From Archangium lansingense (GTDB taxonomy: Bacteria > Myxococcota > Myxococcia > Myxococcales > Myxococcaceae), in contig NZ_JAPNKA010000001.1 in NCBI RefSeq assembly GCF_026626635.1, positions 186,001-250,000 on the forward strand: a stretch of DNA of 64,000 bases. The letters run 5' to 3'. The translations under genes were made by a program, and so were the position numbers. Position 1 is the first letter of the stretch. Each line of letters starts with the position of its first letter. Shown here piece after piece: positions 10,801 through 17,757 of the stretch. The notes below the pieces were generated by a model, which made no database searches, was not told the DNA's origin, and saw nothing but the letters and a program-made list of their open reading frames with translations.

Positions 10801-11328
10801 CTCGTGGCCGGGCATGTCGCGGCGGGCCCCGTTGGCGAGCGTGAAGGAACGCACCACGGAGTCATCACCGGCGCAGGCGGCGTAGGTGCCGGAGGGGTCC
10901 ACGGCGACGGTGCGCAGGGGCAGGGGCGAGGCCTGCCACTCGTGGACGCGCTTGCCCTTGGCGAGCTCCCAGGCGCGCAGGAAACCATCCAGGCCCACGG
11001 TGAAGGCGCGAGTGCCGTCGGGGCTGAGGGCGATGGCGGTGCAGGCGCCACGGTGGGCATCCTTCACCTCGCGCTGCACGGTGCCATCCCCGAGGGCGCC
11101 GATGCGCACGGTGCCATCGGCGCAGGCGGCGACCCAGCTCTCGCCGGCGAGGGCGAGCCCGAGGACGGCGGCGGGCAGCTCCACGCTCCAGGCCACCTTG
11201 TTGGTGGCGGGCTCGTAGGCGGTGAGGCGGCTGTTGGAGGCGGCGCGAGCGCCTCCGACGAGCAGCAGGCGCGCATTGGCCGCGAGCGCGCGGACCTTCT
11301 CGTAATGGCCGATGGACAGTGAAGCCAT
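4858..11328 (-). CDS. Giant WD40 plus HEAT-repeat scaffold protein (2156 aa)
   Basis: The first 300-350 residues form WD40-type repeats with recurring SPDG, SAGDDG, GHEGSVRSLAF and IW motifs, enough for one beta-propeller. From about residue 360 to the end the protein is a very long series of HEAT/PBS-lyase-type repeats of about 31 residues, with recurring units such as DEHPAVRAAALESL, DADVRRVA and DPDAEVREAAASAL. There is no signal peptide or membrane segment, so it should be a cytoplasmic superhelical scaffold. A short charged insertion near residues 1180-1220 (KPARNWLRRLFS) interrupts the repeats. The gene is the middle of a three-gene operon: only 3 bases separate its ATG from the upstream stop, and its own stop overlaps the SWIM start. 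The repeats imply protein binding; no enzymatic domain was seen. Confidence 0.85.
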   Translation of the reverse strand: MASLSIGHYEKVRALAANARLLLVGGARAASNSRLTAYEPATNKVAWSVELPAAVLGLALAGESWVAACADGTVRIGALGDGTVQREVKDAHRGACTAIALSPDGTRAFTVGLDGFLRAWELAKGKRVHEWQASPLPLRTVAVDPSGTYAACAGDDSVVRSFTLANGARRDMPGHEGSVRSLAFTPRDGRLVSAGDDGKLRIWYLVGAVEHEVRGDKDSGHAGSVLALLFPPTPTPERGEEASDRIFSSGDDGKVKAWRLDERRKPRTLDCGSKPVHALAFAPPVSARQAKVQLGLVYTGGEDRTVRRFELDTEGKPSTDTTAYAHGFDLLEESRRGNRPKREAAVREAAALEESEALDFVLAMLSSDREHEVRKLAAEELGRLGRTGARVKLRERLDDEHPAVRAAALESLATLEKESPLAAPRAALDSRYADTRIAGLRRLATLGGTSPLVPGLISSKLTDSDASVSTTALDALVQVFPKESTEPLKTAFERGTAHLRAEVLIRAAGAGWLGSPQLQPLVARALDDSDADVRRVAFTVRVLERRPLAHVLEEKDEDFARAALDVARRLTHRPRPTDDEARAARAELPGTGKAGEPLSEPSLEPLLAAMACRTPDTAVRGARGLAQLGDARALGALLQLSREPDAAIRRQAAEALRALQDPRGRERLVWMLDDENADVRATALDAVVTLDTEAPLSSAEAALRSSFEDVRVRGLDRLVKLPGKRSEAAVHLLGDALEDESAKVRDEAFRTLWAWNEKNPQEALERALSGRFPDLRRRAVDELAARLNKEDWALERLKKVVGDRDAGVAQAAYEAWVKHAGKEQAEPHLAAMDTAHASLRALAAKNAAQAPAESVRSPLLKLLLAEEPQVYLASIESLDKLIKNENGPLLAGLGSGELPLKVRAAELLAARGAEDIIESMRNLLTDKELQRIHPPAFLEPLRHRAASALATLGSRRLLSFFATTLLKDEASGVREQAARGLATASRRGDEGYLLDALGHADVAVRSWAADGLSRLGDIRALPVLTGNLRHEHQPIRIGAILSFAALGPDGDSGLLHGLEDRAREVQETIFAIVLARDLRASRRGEPPDLLTSALSSARPEVRYAAARALELRTETEAYHAHLVEVLQPTRPEKAGDMKDWPTEAERARNMVGLAEALASDVPEQRYAAAQVLLLRHKPLDYFREASKAARPRSLEAPWKPETSPQVQSRPVEEKPARNWLRRLFSTATGKAATAEPSPEALVSAEKQHLRRLAFGAYVGLLRQVSAGDDEGHRVRRDAVDRVVKLTQEGHAGTPAAVAALLRALEDPHQLVRKAALAGLKELYPAGSDEPLSLALASLSPDVARAALDELATRGASTKGRITAALNSPLADVRKYAFELLERLSPPGSLEPLLAALGSEHADLRVGVIERLAGANDPRVTEALGRAAGSEHEDLRLRAAELLAWRQDDRAVEVLAAFLRSENASAVKRAQEGLARLGSAAAVGALAARLRTSTEANERLALVKALGLTHRPEAVDALARQLDDESNPVRLACVSAAMDVATPPQKDEKGEKKRDAALAVRFLRAAVRSADPMVRKAAATELEQGDDVGQDELLAGLFADRDVTVRMESVARYASRVIHKGAKVEPLEEVLRGGARELMLPAAEGVAFRGLTSALRPLLLYVRAGEEGDRERALLALGTLGDARALSELEQVAAGGTPEAPVEESMVAAALEGLGRLAPKLPEGEDRRRTEEKVELSAMEGRSTELQKAGVRGLRFIGGERARSRLETLLGDDNINNEVRFVAAQELGKLGDIAAEGTLAQALNDWDDDLRTAARKALDALFPKERIRVEFLAVASEQEDISEPAASYLATEADPVQLLPRLATLDKEELRQRLRRGLVRRASLPAGALAMLLGHEKPAAREEAAWLVGARTGEQDASRAWSADDRALLGRSIVTAERRTATEWASTPAPKREPLESAWEMLLWAGSCLGVTELAKAGKDILQGGEAKAPAGVRLEAARALGRLNTAPEALRAALSDPDAEVREAAASALARITPERAAEWALEVQPFDPVATGPAGGAVRSPKQLASSEARRMALPSVLAGKELEPLRPLATNKDEQVRQDAWAALGRLGGTEAAEVLRGQAFDKSQSVELRKAAYRAHKRALRAAERARKEGSPS

Positions 11329-11331
11329 ACG

Positions 11332-14055
11332 TCAGAATCCTCCAAGTTCCACACCGGGGTGCGCGGCGCGCAGCCTCACCAGCGATGCAAGGCAGCTATG
11401 CCACTCGCCCTTGGCCAGCGAGCCGGTGAACTCACCGAGCACCGGCGTCACGACGCGGGCAAAGCTCTCGTCTTCCAATCCCAAATCCCGTACCAGCTCA
11501 ATCACCCGGCGCTTGGCCTCGCTGGCCGACACCCTCCGGACCACATTGCCCTCGCGGCCCTCCTTGGAGCGCCCCGGGGGCAGGCCGAAGAGCATGCGGC
11601 GCAGGAAGGTGCGCAGGGCCTCCACATTGGCGAAGCGCTCGGTGGCGCCCACCGGAGACTCCGCGGCGCCCGAGGGCTTCCACCCCTCCGGCAGGTGCAG
11701 CGGGCGGTGCTTCTCCCAGAGCAGCCGGATGGCGAAGAGGCCCACCTCGCGGTCGGCGCTCTCCATGAGCCACGCGAGCCGCTCGGGCCCACCCAGGCGC
11801 GCGTAGTGGCGGCGGATGAGCTCCACGGCCACCTCGCGCGTGGAGCGCTTGGTGCTCTCGGTGAGGGTGAACACCTTCACGGGGTCCAGCTCCTCGGGAG
11901 TCAGGGTGCGGCGCTTGTCGGCGCCCTCCTCGCCCGCGTCGAGCAGGGCGTCATAGGCGAGGTTGCGCACTTCCTTGGCGTTGGCCTCGGCGAGCTCGTA
12001 CACGCGGGTGTGCCAGCCCCAGGCGCGCAGCTCCACGCGCGTCACGGCGAGCGCGAAGTGGCGCACGTCGTCGCGGGCATCGAAGAGGGCGGGCCACAGG
12101 CGCTCGGGGGTGTACGCGTTGCGAGGCGCCTTGGGCTTGAGCTGGTAGGACTTGGACTCGGGCTGCTCGGGGCCGATGACGGGGTGGTGGCAGCGCAGGT
12201 ACGTCTGGGCGAAGGTGCGCACGGGCGCGGGCTGCTTCGCACCGAGCGCCAGATCGAAGAGCCGCTCCAGGCCCGCGTTGGCATCGCCGGACTCGCTGAA
12301 GTCGGCGGGCACCACGTTCTCCAGCAGGTAGCGATGGGCGAACTCGTGCAGCGTGGGGTCCGCGCGCCGGGCCAGTGCCAGCAACCACGGAATGCCCACG
12401 TCGCGAGGGGCGAAGAGCTTGCGGTTGCCGAGCAGCTGGATCGCCACGTGGCGGTACTTCGCGTTGAAGACGAGCCCCTTCACGCGCTCCACATCCAGGC
12501 CGGGCAGCGCGTCCGCCTCGGTGAGCCATTCGGAGATGGTGTCGCCGAAGCTCGGGTGGATGGCGCGATCCAGCAACCAGTCGGCGCCGATGTCCGCGGG
12601 CTTGAAGGCCTTGAGCGACTCGAGCGCCAGCTCCTCCACGTCGCTGCCGTACTCCTCCAGGCGCTTGTCATCGAGGAGGGCCTTCCAGAAGGACACGGGC
12701 AGCTCGCCCTTGCCGTACTTGGCCTTGAGGTACTTCGTGGCCCACTCAATCTGCTCCTCGTCGCCGAAGAGCATGTCGAAGAGGAACTTCTGGGTGAGCT
12801 CGGCGCGGTCGAAGCTCTGCTCCAGGGCCTTGGCGGCGAACTTCGCGGTCTGCTTGTGGACGAGCAGCCGGCCGAGGAAGTCCGGGCCGAGCTCGCGCGG
12901 GTTGCGCTTCTCCAGCACGGCGGCGGCGTAGGCCTTCACGTCGTTGTGCTCGCCCGCGAGCAGCTCGGCGAGGCGCTCGGCGGGGAGGTCCTGCGCGTGC
13001 GCCCGGGCGTACTCGATGGCGTAGGTGCGCGCCTTGGTGCTCTCCGAGACGAGCAGGGCGAGCACGGCCTCGTGGAGCCCGAGTTCGCGTAGCTTGCCCT
13101 GGTGGAACTCGGGGGAGCCCTGGAGGGTCTCCACGAGGAAGTCATGGGCACTGGCGAGCGGACGGCGGGCGAGCCGGTCGAGCCAGGCGGGGGTGAGCTG
13201 GGAGCGCAGGGTGTCGGGGAAGTCCTTGCGGAGACCCTGGATGGCGAAGCGGGCAGCGGGGTCCGACTGGCAGGTGTCGAGCAGCCGCATGAGCGCGTCG
13301 GGCGAGCGCTTCCAGGCGTCGGTGAAGGCGCGCTTCTTCACCATGTCGCTGGGGGGCTCGATGGGGAAGGTGTCGGCGGAGTAGTTGTCCGTCTCGTGAG
13401 ACCAGATGTGGTTGGAGACCCAGCACGAGCGCCACGAGGTATCGGGCTCGTAGTGGCGGAGGACCTCGACGGCGAACTGGGGGTAGAGCTCGGGGACGGA
13501 CTGGCCGAGCTGGCGGAGGTAGCGCCAGGCGCGGCGCTGGAGGTAGGTGAGGGTGCCGCGGGAGACGTCGCGGGTGCGGTAGGACTCGGAGCGCTCGGTG
13601 TCGAAGCGCCAGGCGAGGACGCCGAACATCTCGGCATCGTGACGCTCCTCGGCGAGCTTGTAGATGCGCTTGAGGCCGCCCCAGAGGCCGTAGCGGAGGT
13701 CTGCCTTGCGGGCGAGCTCGAAGAGGGCGGCGCGGGAGGCGCTGGTGTTGCGCTCGTAGAGGGAGACGAGCAGGTCCGCGAGGGCGAAGCGGGCGGGGAG
13801 GGGGACGTCCTTCTGGGCGAGGTAGCGCTGCCAGGCCTCGCGGGCGCCAGTGTGACGGGCCTCGGCGCTGCGGCGGGCCTGGGACTGGTGGAGCAGGGAC
13901 ATGAGCCCGTCGAAGGTGAGGGCTCCCTTGGGGAGCTTCTCGGGCTCTTTGTCGGGCTGCTCGAGGAAGGCCAGCACGGCCTCCGCGAGGTCGGGCGCCT
14001 CGGCCCGTGACAACCGCTCTAGATCTGCTGCCGTCAGCTCGTCGCTCGTCGCCAT
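11332..14055 (-). CDS. Large helical-repeat protein of unknown function (907 aa), first gene of the WD40/HEAT/SWIM operon
   Basis: I do not recognise a named family. The sequence is helix-rich throughout, with weak repeat character (for example DARDDVRHFALAV and NAKEVRNLAYDALLDAG), suggesting divergent HEAT-like or ARM-like repeats in the second half. No signal peptide, membrane helix, Walker motif or metal site was seen. The frame is open further upstream, but the protein-like reading starts at MATSDELTAADLERL, with ATG at 14055-14053; the extension reads as low-complexity Arg/Pro-rich shadow. It precedes the giant WD40/HEAT gene by 3 bases. A role as partner of that scaffold is inference from operon context. 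Confidence 0.7.
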   Translation of the reverse strand: MATSDELTAADLERLSRAEAPDLAEAVLAFLEQPDKEPEKLPKGALTFDGLMSLLHQSQARRSAEARHTGAREAWQRYLAQKDVPLPARFALADLLVSLYERNTSASRAALFELARKADLRYGLWGGLKRIYKLAEERHDAEMFGVLAWRFDTERSESYRTRDVSRGTLTYLQRRAWRYLRQLGQSVPELYPQFAVEVLRHYEPDTSWRSCWVSNHIWSHETDNYSADTFPIEPPSDMVKKRAFTDAWKRSPDALMRLLDTCQSDPAARFAIQGLRKDFPDTLRSQLTPAWLDRLARRPLASAHDFLVETLQGSPEFHQGKLRELGLHEAVLALLVSESTKARTYAIEYARAHAQDLPAERLAELLAGEHNDVKAYAAAVLEKRNPRELGPDFLGRLLVHKQTAKFAAKALEQSFDRAELTQKFLFDMLFGDEEQIEWATKYLKAKYGKGELPVSFWKALLDDKRLEEYGSDVEELALESLKAFKPADIGADWLLDRAIHPSFGDTISEWLTEADALPGLDVERVKGLVFNAKYRHVAIQLLGNRKLFAPRDVGIPWLLALARRADPTLHEFAHRYLLENVVPADFSESGDANAGLERLFDLALGAKQPAPVRTFAQTYLRCHHPVIGPEQPESKSYQLKPKAPRNAYTPERLWPALFDARDDVRHFALAVTRVELRAWGWHTRVYELAEANAKEVRNLAYDALLDAGEEGADKRRTLTPEELDPVKVFTLTESTKRSTREVAVELIRRHYARLGGPERLAWLMESADREVGLFAIRLLWEKHRPLHLPEGWKPSGAAESPVGATERFANVEALRTFLRRMLFGLPPGRSKEGREGNVVRRVSASEAKRRVIELVRDLGLEDESFARVVTPVLGEFTGSLAKGEWHSCLASLVRLRAAHPGVELGGF

Positions 14056-14177
14056 CGGGCGGAGGGGTTTAGCACAGGTGGACGGCCGGGCGGCGAGGGG
14101 AAGTGGCTTCTGGCGAGATGGCTCCGTCTCCAACGCGCTCCGTTGACCCATGGGGACACGCATGCTGGAGTCACGGC

Positions 14178-14318
14178 ATGGCCGCGAACGCCAGGAGTCG
14201 TGCGGGCGACCTTGAGGGCGCGTGCAGGCGGATGGAGGAGGTGCTCGCGGTGGAGGTCGCCCCCCTCTACCGTGAAATCGCCGCAGGCGAACTGGCAAAG
14301 CTGGACGAGCTGAAATGA
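14178..14318 (+). pseudogene. Truncated DUSAM-domain protein (C-terminal fragment)
   Basis: The 46-residue reading contains GDLEGACRRMEEVLAVEV and PLYREIAAGELAKLDEL. This matches the C-terminal helical pair of the DUSAM family, a paralogous family essentially confined to myxobacteria whose members are usually well over 100 residues. The N-terminal part is absent, so this looks like a gene remnant that may still be translated. Its TGA overlaps the ATG of the Cys-rich protein (ATGA at 14315-14318), which could mean translational coupling. Confidence 0.5.
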
Positions 14319-15199
14319 TGAAATGGCGGATGGTGCTGGGGGCTGGTGTGCTGCTGCTCCTCCTCCTGCCCCTGGCCCTGCTTCTGAGCGGTGTGCTGCG
14401 ACCCGCTCCCCGGCAAGGAGCGCGCCTCATCCCGATGCTGGAGGCCGCTGAGCGTAGGCGCCTGGAGACCTATGGCCGTGCCTGCATGCGCAGCTCCGAA
14501 TGTGAGGCTCCCTTGCGCTGCATGCGGGACCCTCGGACCTGGCGCTCCATCTGCGCCGACAGCCAGTGCATGTCGGATTCGCATTGCGAAGACGGGCACG
14601 TCTGTCGTGGCGTGGCCGCAGGTGAGGACGGTTCGCTGATGCGCCTCTGCGTCCTGATGGGAACCCGTAAGGACGGCGAGCGGTGCGAGGTGCTTCCCAG
14701 CAGGGCTGATGAAGCCTGCGGGCCTGGGTTGCTGTGCGGTGGACGTGAGGGCTGGTGCGGTCGTCCCTGCCGCTTGGATGCGGCGAAGGACTGCCCGGAG
14801 GGGTCCTTCTGCGCTGATGTCGTCCCCGAGCCACTGTGTCTACCGACATGCGAGGCGCGAGGTTGCCCCACGGGTCAGCAGTGCATCCGGTTCGAGGAAG
14901 GCGTCTCTGCCTGCATGGAGGTATATGGCCCCAACTGTCAGCAGTCAGCCTGCCCAGAGAGTCAGGTGTGCAAGGTGCTCGATGGAGTCACGGCTCCGGG
15001 CAAGGTGTGGATGGCGTGCGTGCGGGAGTGTGGCAAGGGACTCCCGGCGTGTCCGGAAGGTCGCTTTTGTTTCACGAGGACCTGTGAGCTGCCCTGCGAG
15101 CCTCACGAGCCTGCCTCGTGCGGCTCGGGCTTCCGCTGTGTGAAGAACAACCCTGGTAAGCCGGGGCGCTGCTGGCCGGACTGGTCACCAACTCCCTGA
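14315..15199 (+). CDS. Membrane-anchored or secreted Cys-rich protein
   Basis: The 294-aa protein begins with a hydrophobic segment (residues 7-27, poly-Leu) acting as signal or anchor. The rest holds about 30 cysteines in repeated short units of the type CxxxxxCxxGxxCxx, such as CMSDSHCEDGHVC, CGPGLLCGGREGWC and CPEGRFCFTRTC. Similar disulphide-rich secreted proteins are expanded in myxobacteria; their roles are unknown. The start overlaps the end of the DUSAM remnant. The mature domain is expected outside the cytoplasmic membrane because of its disulphide pattern. Confidence 0.7.
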   Translation: MMKWRMVLGAGVLLLLLLPLALLLSGVLRPAPRQGARLIPMLEAAERRRLETYGRACMRSSECEAPLRCMRDPRTWRSICADSQCMSDSHCEDGHVCRGVAAGEDGSLMRLCVLMGTRKDGERCEVLPSRADEACGPGLLCGGREGWCGRPCRLDAAKDCPEGSFCADVVPEPLCLPTCEARGCPTGQQCIRFEEGVSACMEVYGPNCQQSACPESQVCKVLDGVTAPGKVWMACVRECGKGLPACPEGRFCFTRTCELPCEPHEPASCGSGFRCVKNNPGKPGRCWPDWSPTP

Positions 15200-15207
15200 C
15201 GGCACAA

Positions 15208-15324
15208 GTGGAGTACGCTGCGGAGACGAGAGCCTACTCGGTGAGCGATGACTTCGTGACCCCGCTCAAGAAGCGGCAGGGCGCGGAGAAGGCCCGGGGC
15301 AACTGCTCGCGGGGTGTTGCGTAG
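15208..15324 (+). other. Possible gene fragment or very small ORF between two genes
   Basis: A 38-residue open stretch from GTG 15208 to TAG 15324 reads YAAETRAYSVSDDF then TPLKKRQGAEKARG, with high G+C at third positions. It lacks a good ribosome binding site and resembles no family I know. It may be the tail of a decayed gene or chance. Confidence 0.2.
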
Positions 15325-15379
15325 AGAGAGAGGGGGCGGCGGGTCCAACACCTCGCCCTCACAAGCAAAGGGGGACGAC

Positions 15380-16039
15380 ATGATGGTGGAGAAACGCATC
15401 TCCAATATGGCGCGCGATGCAGGACAGAAATCGAGTGCGTTGGGGCTGCTGGGCGATTCCGAGCCAGCGAACTTCAGTGATCGCCTCACCGTTCCGCTCG
15501 ATCGTCTTCACCCCACGAGGCACAACATCTGGACGCCCATTCTTGATGTCATTCAGGCCCATGCCTTCCGGGCGCACCGTGTTCGGCTCGACGACAGCGA
15601 GCTCTATGTGCGTAATGCGGTGAAGCATCCCGAGCGCAAGCCGAGGCCGGATGTGGCGGGCTGGCAGGACGAGGTCTGTAGCGACGTCACAGAGTTCGAG
15701 AGATTGCTGGCCGAGCACAAACCCCGGCTCGTCCTGTGCTTTGGTTCGTTCGCCTGGGAGTTTGCCCGTCGTGCGCTCGGTGAGAGTCCGAACAAGGCGT
15801 ATGGGGAATGGAACACCACGAAGATGGGGGTGGAGTTCAAGAAGAGCGTTGGTAACTTCAATCCCAGCCAGGTGAACATCTTTCCCTTGCTCCATGCCAG
15901 TATCGCGAGGGGGCGGTTCCTCGAAAGCCACAAGGGGTTCTGCGGCTCTCCGGACATGAACTACTTCGATTTCGTGGGAGGGGCGCTCGCGGGGGTATTG
16001 TTGAAGCACCGAGGCCAGTTTGGTTCCTGGCTTCAGTGA
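15380..16039 (+). CDS. Uracil-DNA-glycosylase-superfamily-like protein
   Basis: The product is 219 aa. Its central part (KPRLVLCFGSFAWEFARRAL) resembles the beta-strand/helix core of UDG-fold proteins, where a hydrophobic strand ends in G-x-x-A. A later PLLHASIARGRF segment sits where UDG families have their His-Pro-Ser catalytic loop. The N-terminal GxDPx-type water-activating motif is not obvious, so catalytic activity is uncertain. The start is chosen at ATG 15380 (ATG again at 15383) because an AAGGGGG ribosome binding site lies 6-10 bases upstream. It is followed on the same strand by the nuclease-fold gene at 16142. It could be a modified-base sensor rather than a glycosylase. Confidence 0.45.
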   Translation: MMVEKRISNMARDAGQKSSALGLLGDSEPANFSDRLTVPLDRLHPTRHNIWTPILDVIQAHAFRAHRVRLDDSELYVRNAVKHPERKPRPDVAGWQDEVCSDVTEFERLLAEHKPRLVLCFGSFAWEFARRALGESPNKAYGEWNTTKMGVEFKKSVGNFNPSQVNIFPLLHASIARGRFLESHKGFCGSPDMNYFDFVGGALAGVLLKHRGQFGSWLQ

Positions 16040-16141
16040 GGTCATGCTTCGCCAGGGATGCTGGATGGCAACTTGTACGGCTCCATGTGTTGCGTGGCAT
16101 ATCGGGTGGGTTGATGCCATCGTGCGCTTGGAGGAGGCGCC

Positions 16142-16681
16142 ATGGATCTCTGGACAACGAACGAGCGTGAATTCCGAGCCTATGTCGAGGAGCACCACTG
16201 GGATGACCTCGACCCGGAGGTTCCCCTCCTGAAGCCGAGCGCGGCCGAGGTGCGGATTGGCGCGCTCATCCTGGACCTCGTGGCGCGGAACACGGCAGGT
16301 GGCATCACCTTGGTCGAGTTCAAGGTGAAGGCATCCAAGGATGCGCTCGCCCAACTCCTGCTCTATCCACGCGCTTTCCAGAAGGCCTTGATGGCGGCGG
16401 GGTGCCCGAAGGTGCCCGAGCTCCGGGTGGTGCTGGTGTCTCCGTTCATCGACCGCGGAGTGGTGGAACTGGTCAAGCTCATCCAGCCGCCACATCCCAT
16501 CCATATCCGGCTGTGTGTGCCGGACGGAGACCAGCGCATCAAGCTCATGTCTCCGGACGAGCCCGGCGCACCCGCGCAACATTGCTGGGAGCAGTCCGAG
16601 GTCACTGGCCGGCCGAGTCAGGTAGGGTGGGACATGGACGGTGGCCTGCTCATCCGTGGGGAGCGGCTCGCGGCTGTCTGA
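16142..16681 (+). CDS. PD-(D/E)XK nuclease-like protein (NucS/DUF91-like)
   Basis: The 179-aa protein carries the core of a restriction-endonuclease-like fold near residues 36-80: an Asp in ILDLVARN, the E-x-K pair in ITLVEFKVKA, and QLLLYPRAF, the order seen in NucS/DUF91-type and archaeal Holliday-junction-type nucleases. The C-terminal 70 residues are unassigned and may bind DNA. A strong GGAGGAGG ribosome binding site lies 6-13 bases before the ATG. Neighbours are a UDG-like gene upstream and a convergent Uma2 nuclease pair downstream. The DNA target is unknown. Confidence 0.55.
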   Translation: MDLWTTNEREFRAYVEEHHWDDLDPEVPLLKPSAAEVRIGALILDLVARNTAGGITLVEFKVKASKDALAQLLLYPRAFQKALMAAGCPKVPELRVVLVSPFIDRGVVELVKLIQPPHPIHIRLCVPDGDQRIKLMSPDEPGAPAQHCWEQSEVTGRPSQVGWDMDGGLLIRGERLAAV

Positions 16682-16708
16682 CCTGGTTCGGGAGTCGGCG
16701 AACGCGCT

Positions 16709-16906
16709 TCACCCTTTATCCCGGTCGACGTCGCTCGTGGCCTGTGCCTCCCGGCGAAGTCGCTCAAGGTGTTCGGCCACGTGTTGTCGAGCGTCCTCGG
16801 GGCTGACGAGCGCTACCTCTCCGCTGATGACCTCCCGGGCTCGGCGCTCAAGCACTTTGGCCCAACTGGTCTCGGCATCCGAATGGAGGTCGTCCGTAGT
16901 GTCCAT
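16709..16906 (-). CDS. Addiction-module-component-like small protein
   Basis: The 65-aa acidic protein has the pattern WAKVLERRAREVISGEVA followed by a short helix (SPEDARQHVAEHLERL), as in the putative addiction-module-component family (TIGR02574-like) whose members sit beside toxin or nuclease genes. It starts 18 bases after the stop of the upstream Uma2 gene on the same strand. No Shine-Dalgarno sequence is visible, so translation may depend on coupling. A role as partner or antitoxin of Uma2 is inference. Confidence 0.5.
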   Translation of the reverse strand: MDTTDDLHSDAETSWAKVLERRAREVISGEVALVSPEDARQHVAEHLERLRREAQATSDVDRDKG

Positions 16907-16924
16907 GGAAGGAGGGTATGAGTG

Positions 16925-17554
16925 TCACCGCTCCCAAAGCATGGCGAGCTCCAACGGCAGCACCGCGAAGGGCTCGGCATGCACGGTGGACTCCCCGCTC
17001 CAGTGGCCCTGCCGATTCCAGCGCCGGCCCTCCAACCGGTAGACCTCCAGTGACCGCTGGAGTGGATCCACCAGCCACAGGTGGCTCACTCCTTCGCGGG
17101 CATAGGCCTTCATCTTCTTCTCCCGATCCAGCACTGCCGTGGATGGCGAGAGCACCTCGCACACCCAGTCGGGGCTCAGCGTGAAGGCCGCTGTGTGCGG
17201 CATTTCCGGCATGCGCTCCCGGCGCCAGCCCGCCAGGTCCGGCACCAGGGCGTCATTCTCCAGGTGCAACTCGGGCTCGACCAGAATGACCCAGCCTCCG
17301 GGTCCTCCCTTGCCCAGATCAAAGGGTCCCGACAACCACCCCCCGAGTCGATAGGCGGCCCGGGCATGGGGTGAGGCGGGGCGAGGGCTCACATACAGCG
17401 CGCCATCGAGGATCTCCCCCACGCAGTTGGGGGGGATCGTCTCCAGGTCTTCGTAGGTGGCCCTGCGCTTCGACCCGCTCATGCCAGGAGCATGGGGAGT
17501 CGAAGGTGCTTCTTCAAGCGGCATCCAGGGACTGTCGATCCAGCCATGACCCAT
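16925..17554 (-). CDS. Uma2-family (DUF820) putative endonuclease
   Basis: The protein is 209 aa. The Uma2 restriction-endonuclease-like fold is recognised from YEDLETIPPN, LYVSPRP, VEPELHLENDALVPDLAGWR, PDWVCEVLSPST, DREKKMKAYAREGVSHLWL and the VYRLEGRRW tail; the catalytic Asp, Glu and Lys lie in the VPDLAGW and CEVLSPST region. The ATG at 17554 sits about 7 bases downstream of a TAGACT -10 box, suggesting a leaderless mRNA. A close paralog lies at 28473-29105 and shares even the N-terminal PLEE...HAPGM stretch, which supports this early start over the internal Met at residue 25. An addiction-module-like gene follows. Confidence 0.8.
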   Translation of the reverse strand: MGHGWIDSPWMPLEEAPSTPHAPGMSGSKRRATYEDLETIPPNCVGEILDGALYVSPRPASPHARAAYRLGGWLSGPFDLGKGGPGGWVILVEPELHLENDALVPDLAGWRRERMPEMPHTAAFTLSPDWVCEVLSPSTAVLDREKKMKAYAREGVSHLWLVDPLQRSLEVYRLEGRRWNRQGHWSGESTVHAEPFAVLPLELAMLWER

Positions 17555-17560
17555 GCATGC

Positions 17561-17589
17561 AGTCTAGAGATGACCTCTGAAGTAGGCAA
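17561..17589 (-). promoter_or_regulatory. Predicted leaderless sigma-70-type promoter of the first Uma2 gene
   Basis: Read on the minus strand, TTGCCT (17589-17584), a 17-base spacer and TAGACT (17566-17561) precede the ATG at 17554 by about 7 bases, so the predicted transcription start coincides with the start codon. The same TAGACT-to-ATG geometry is present at the second Uma2 gene (29117-29105). Confidence 0.45.
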
Positions 17590-17757
17590 TGGTAATCCGT
17601 TACAAAAGGTCACGTTTCGTGGGGTCATGATGGCGGCCAACCGGGAGACCTTCGCATTGCGAACACGGTGTTGCGGCCGATGCGTGGAGTCCAGCGAGTG
17701 GACTGGGCGACGGGCTGAGACCTGAGGTGTAGAAGAAGGGAGAGAGGAGTCGCTCGC

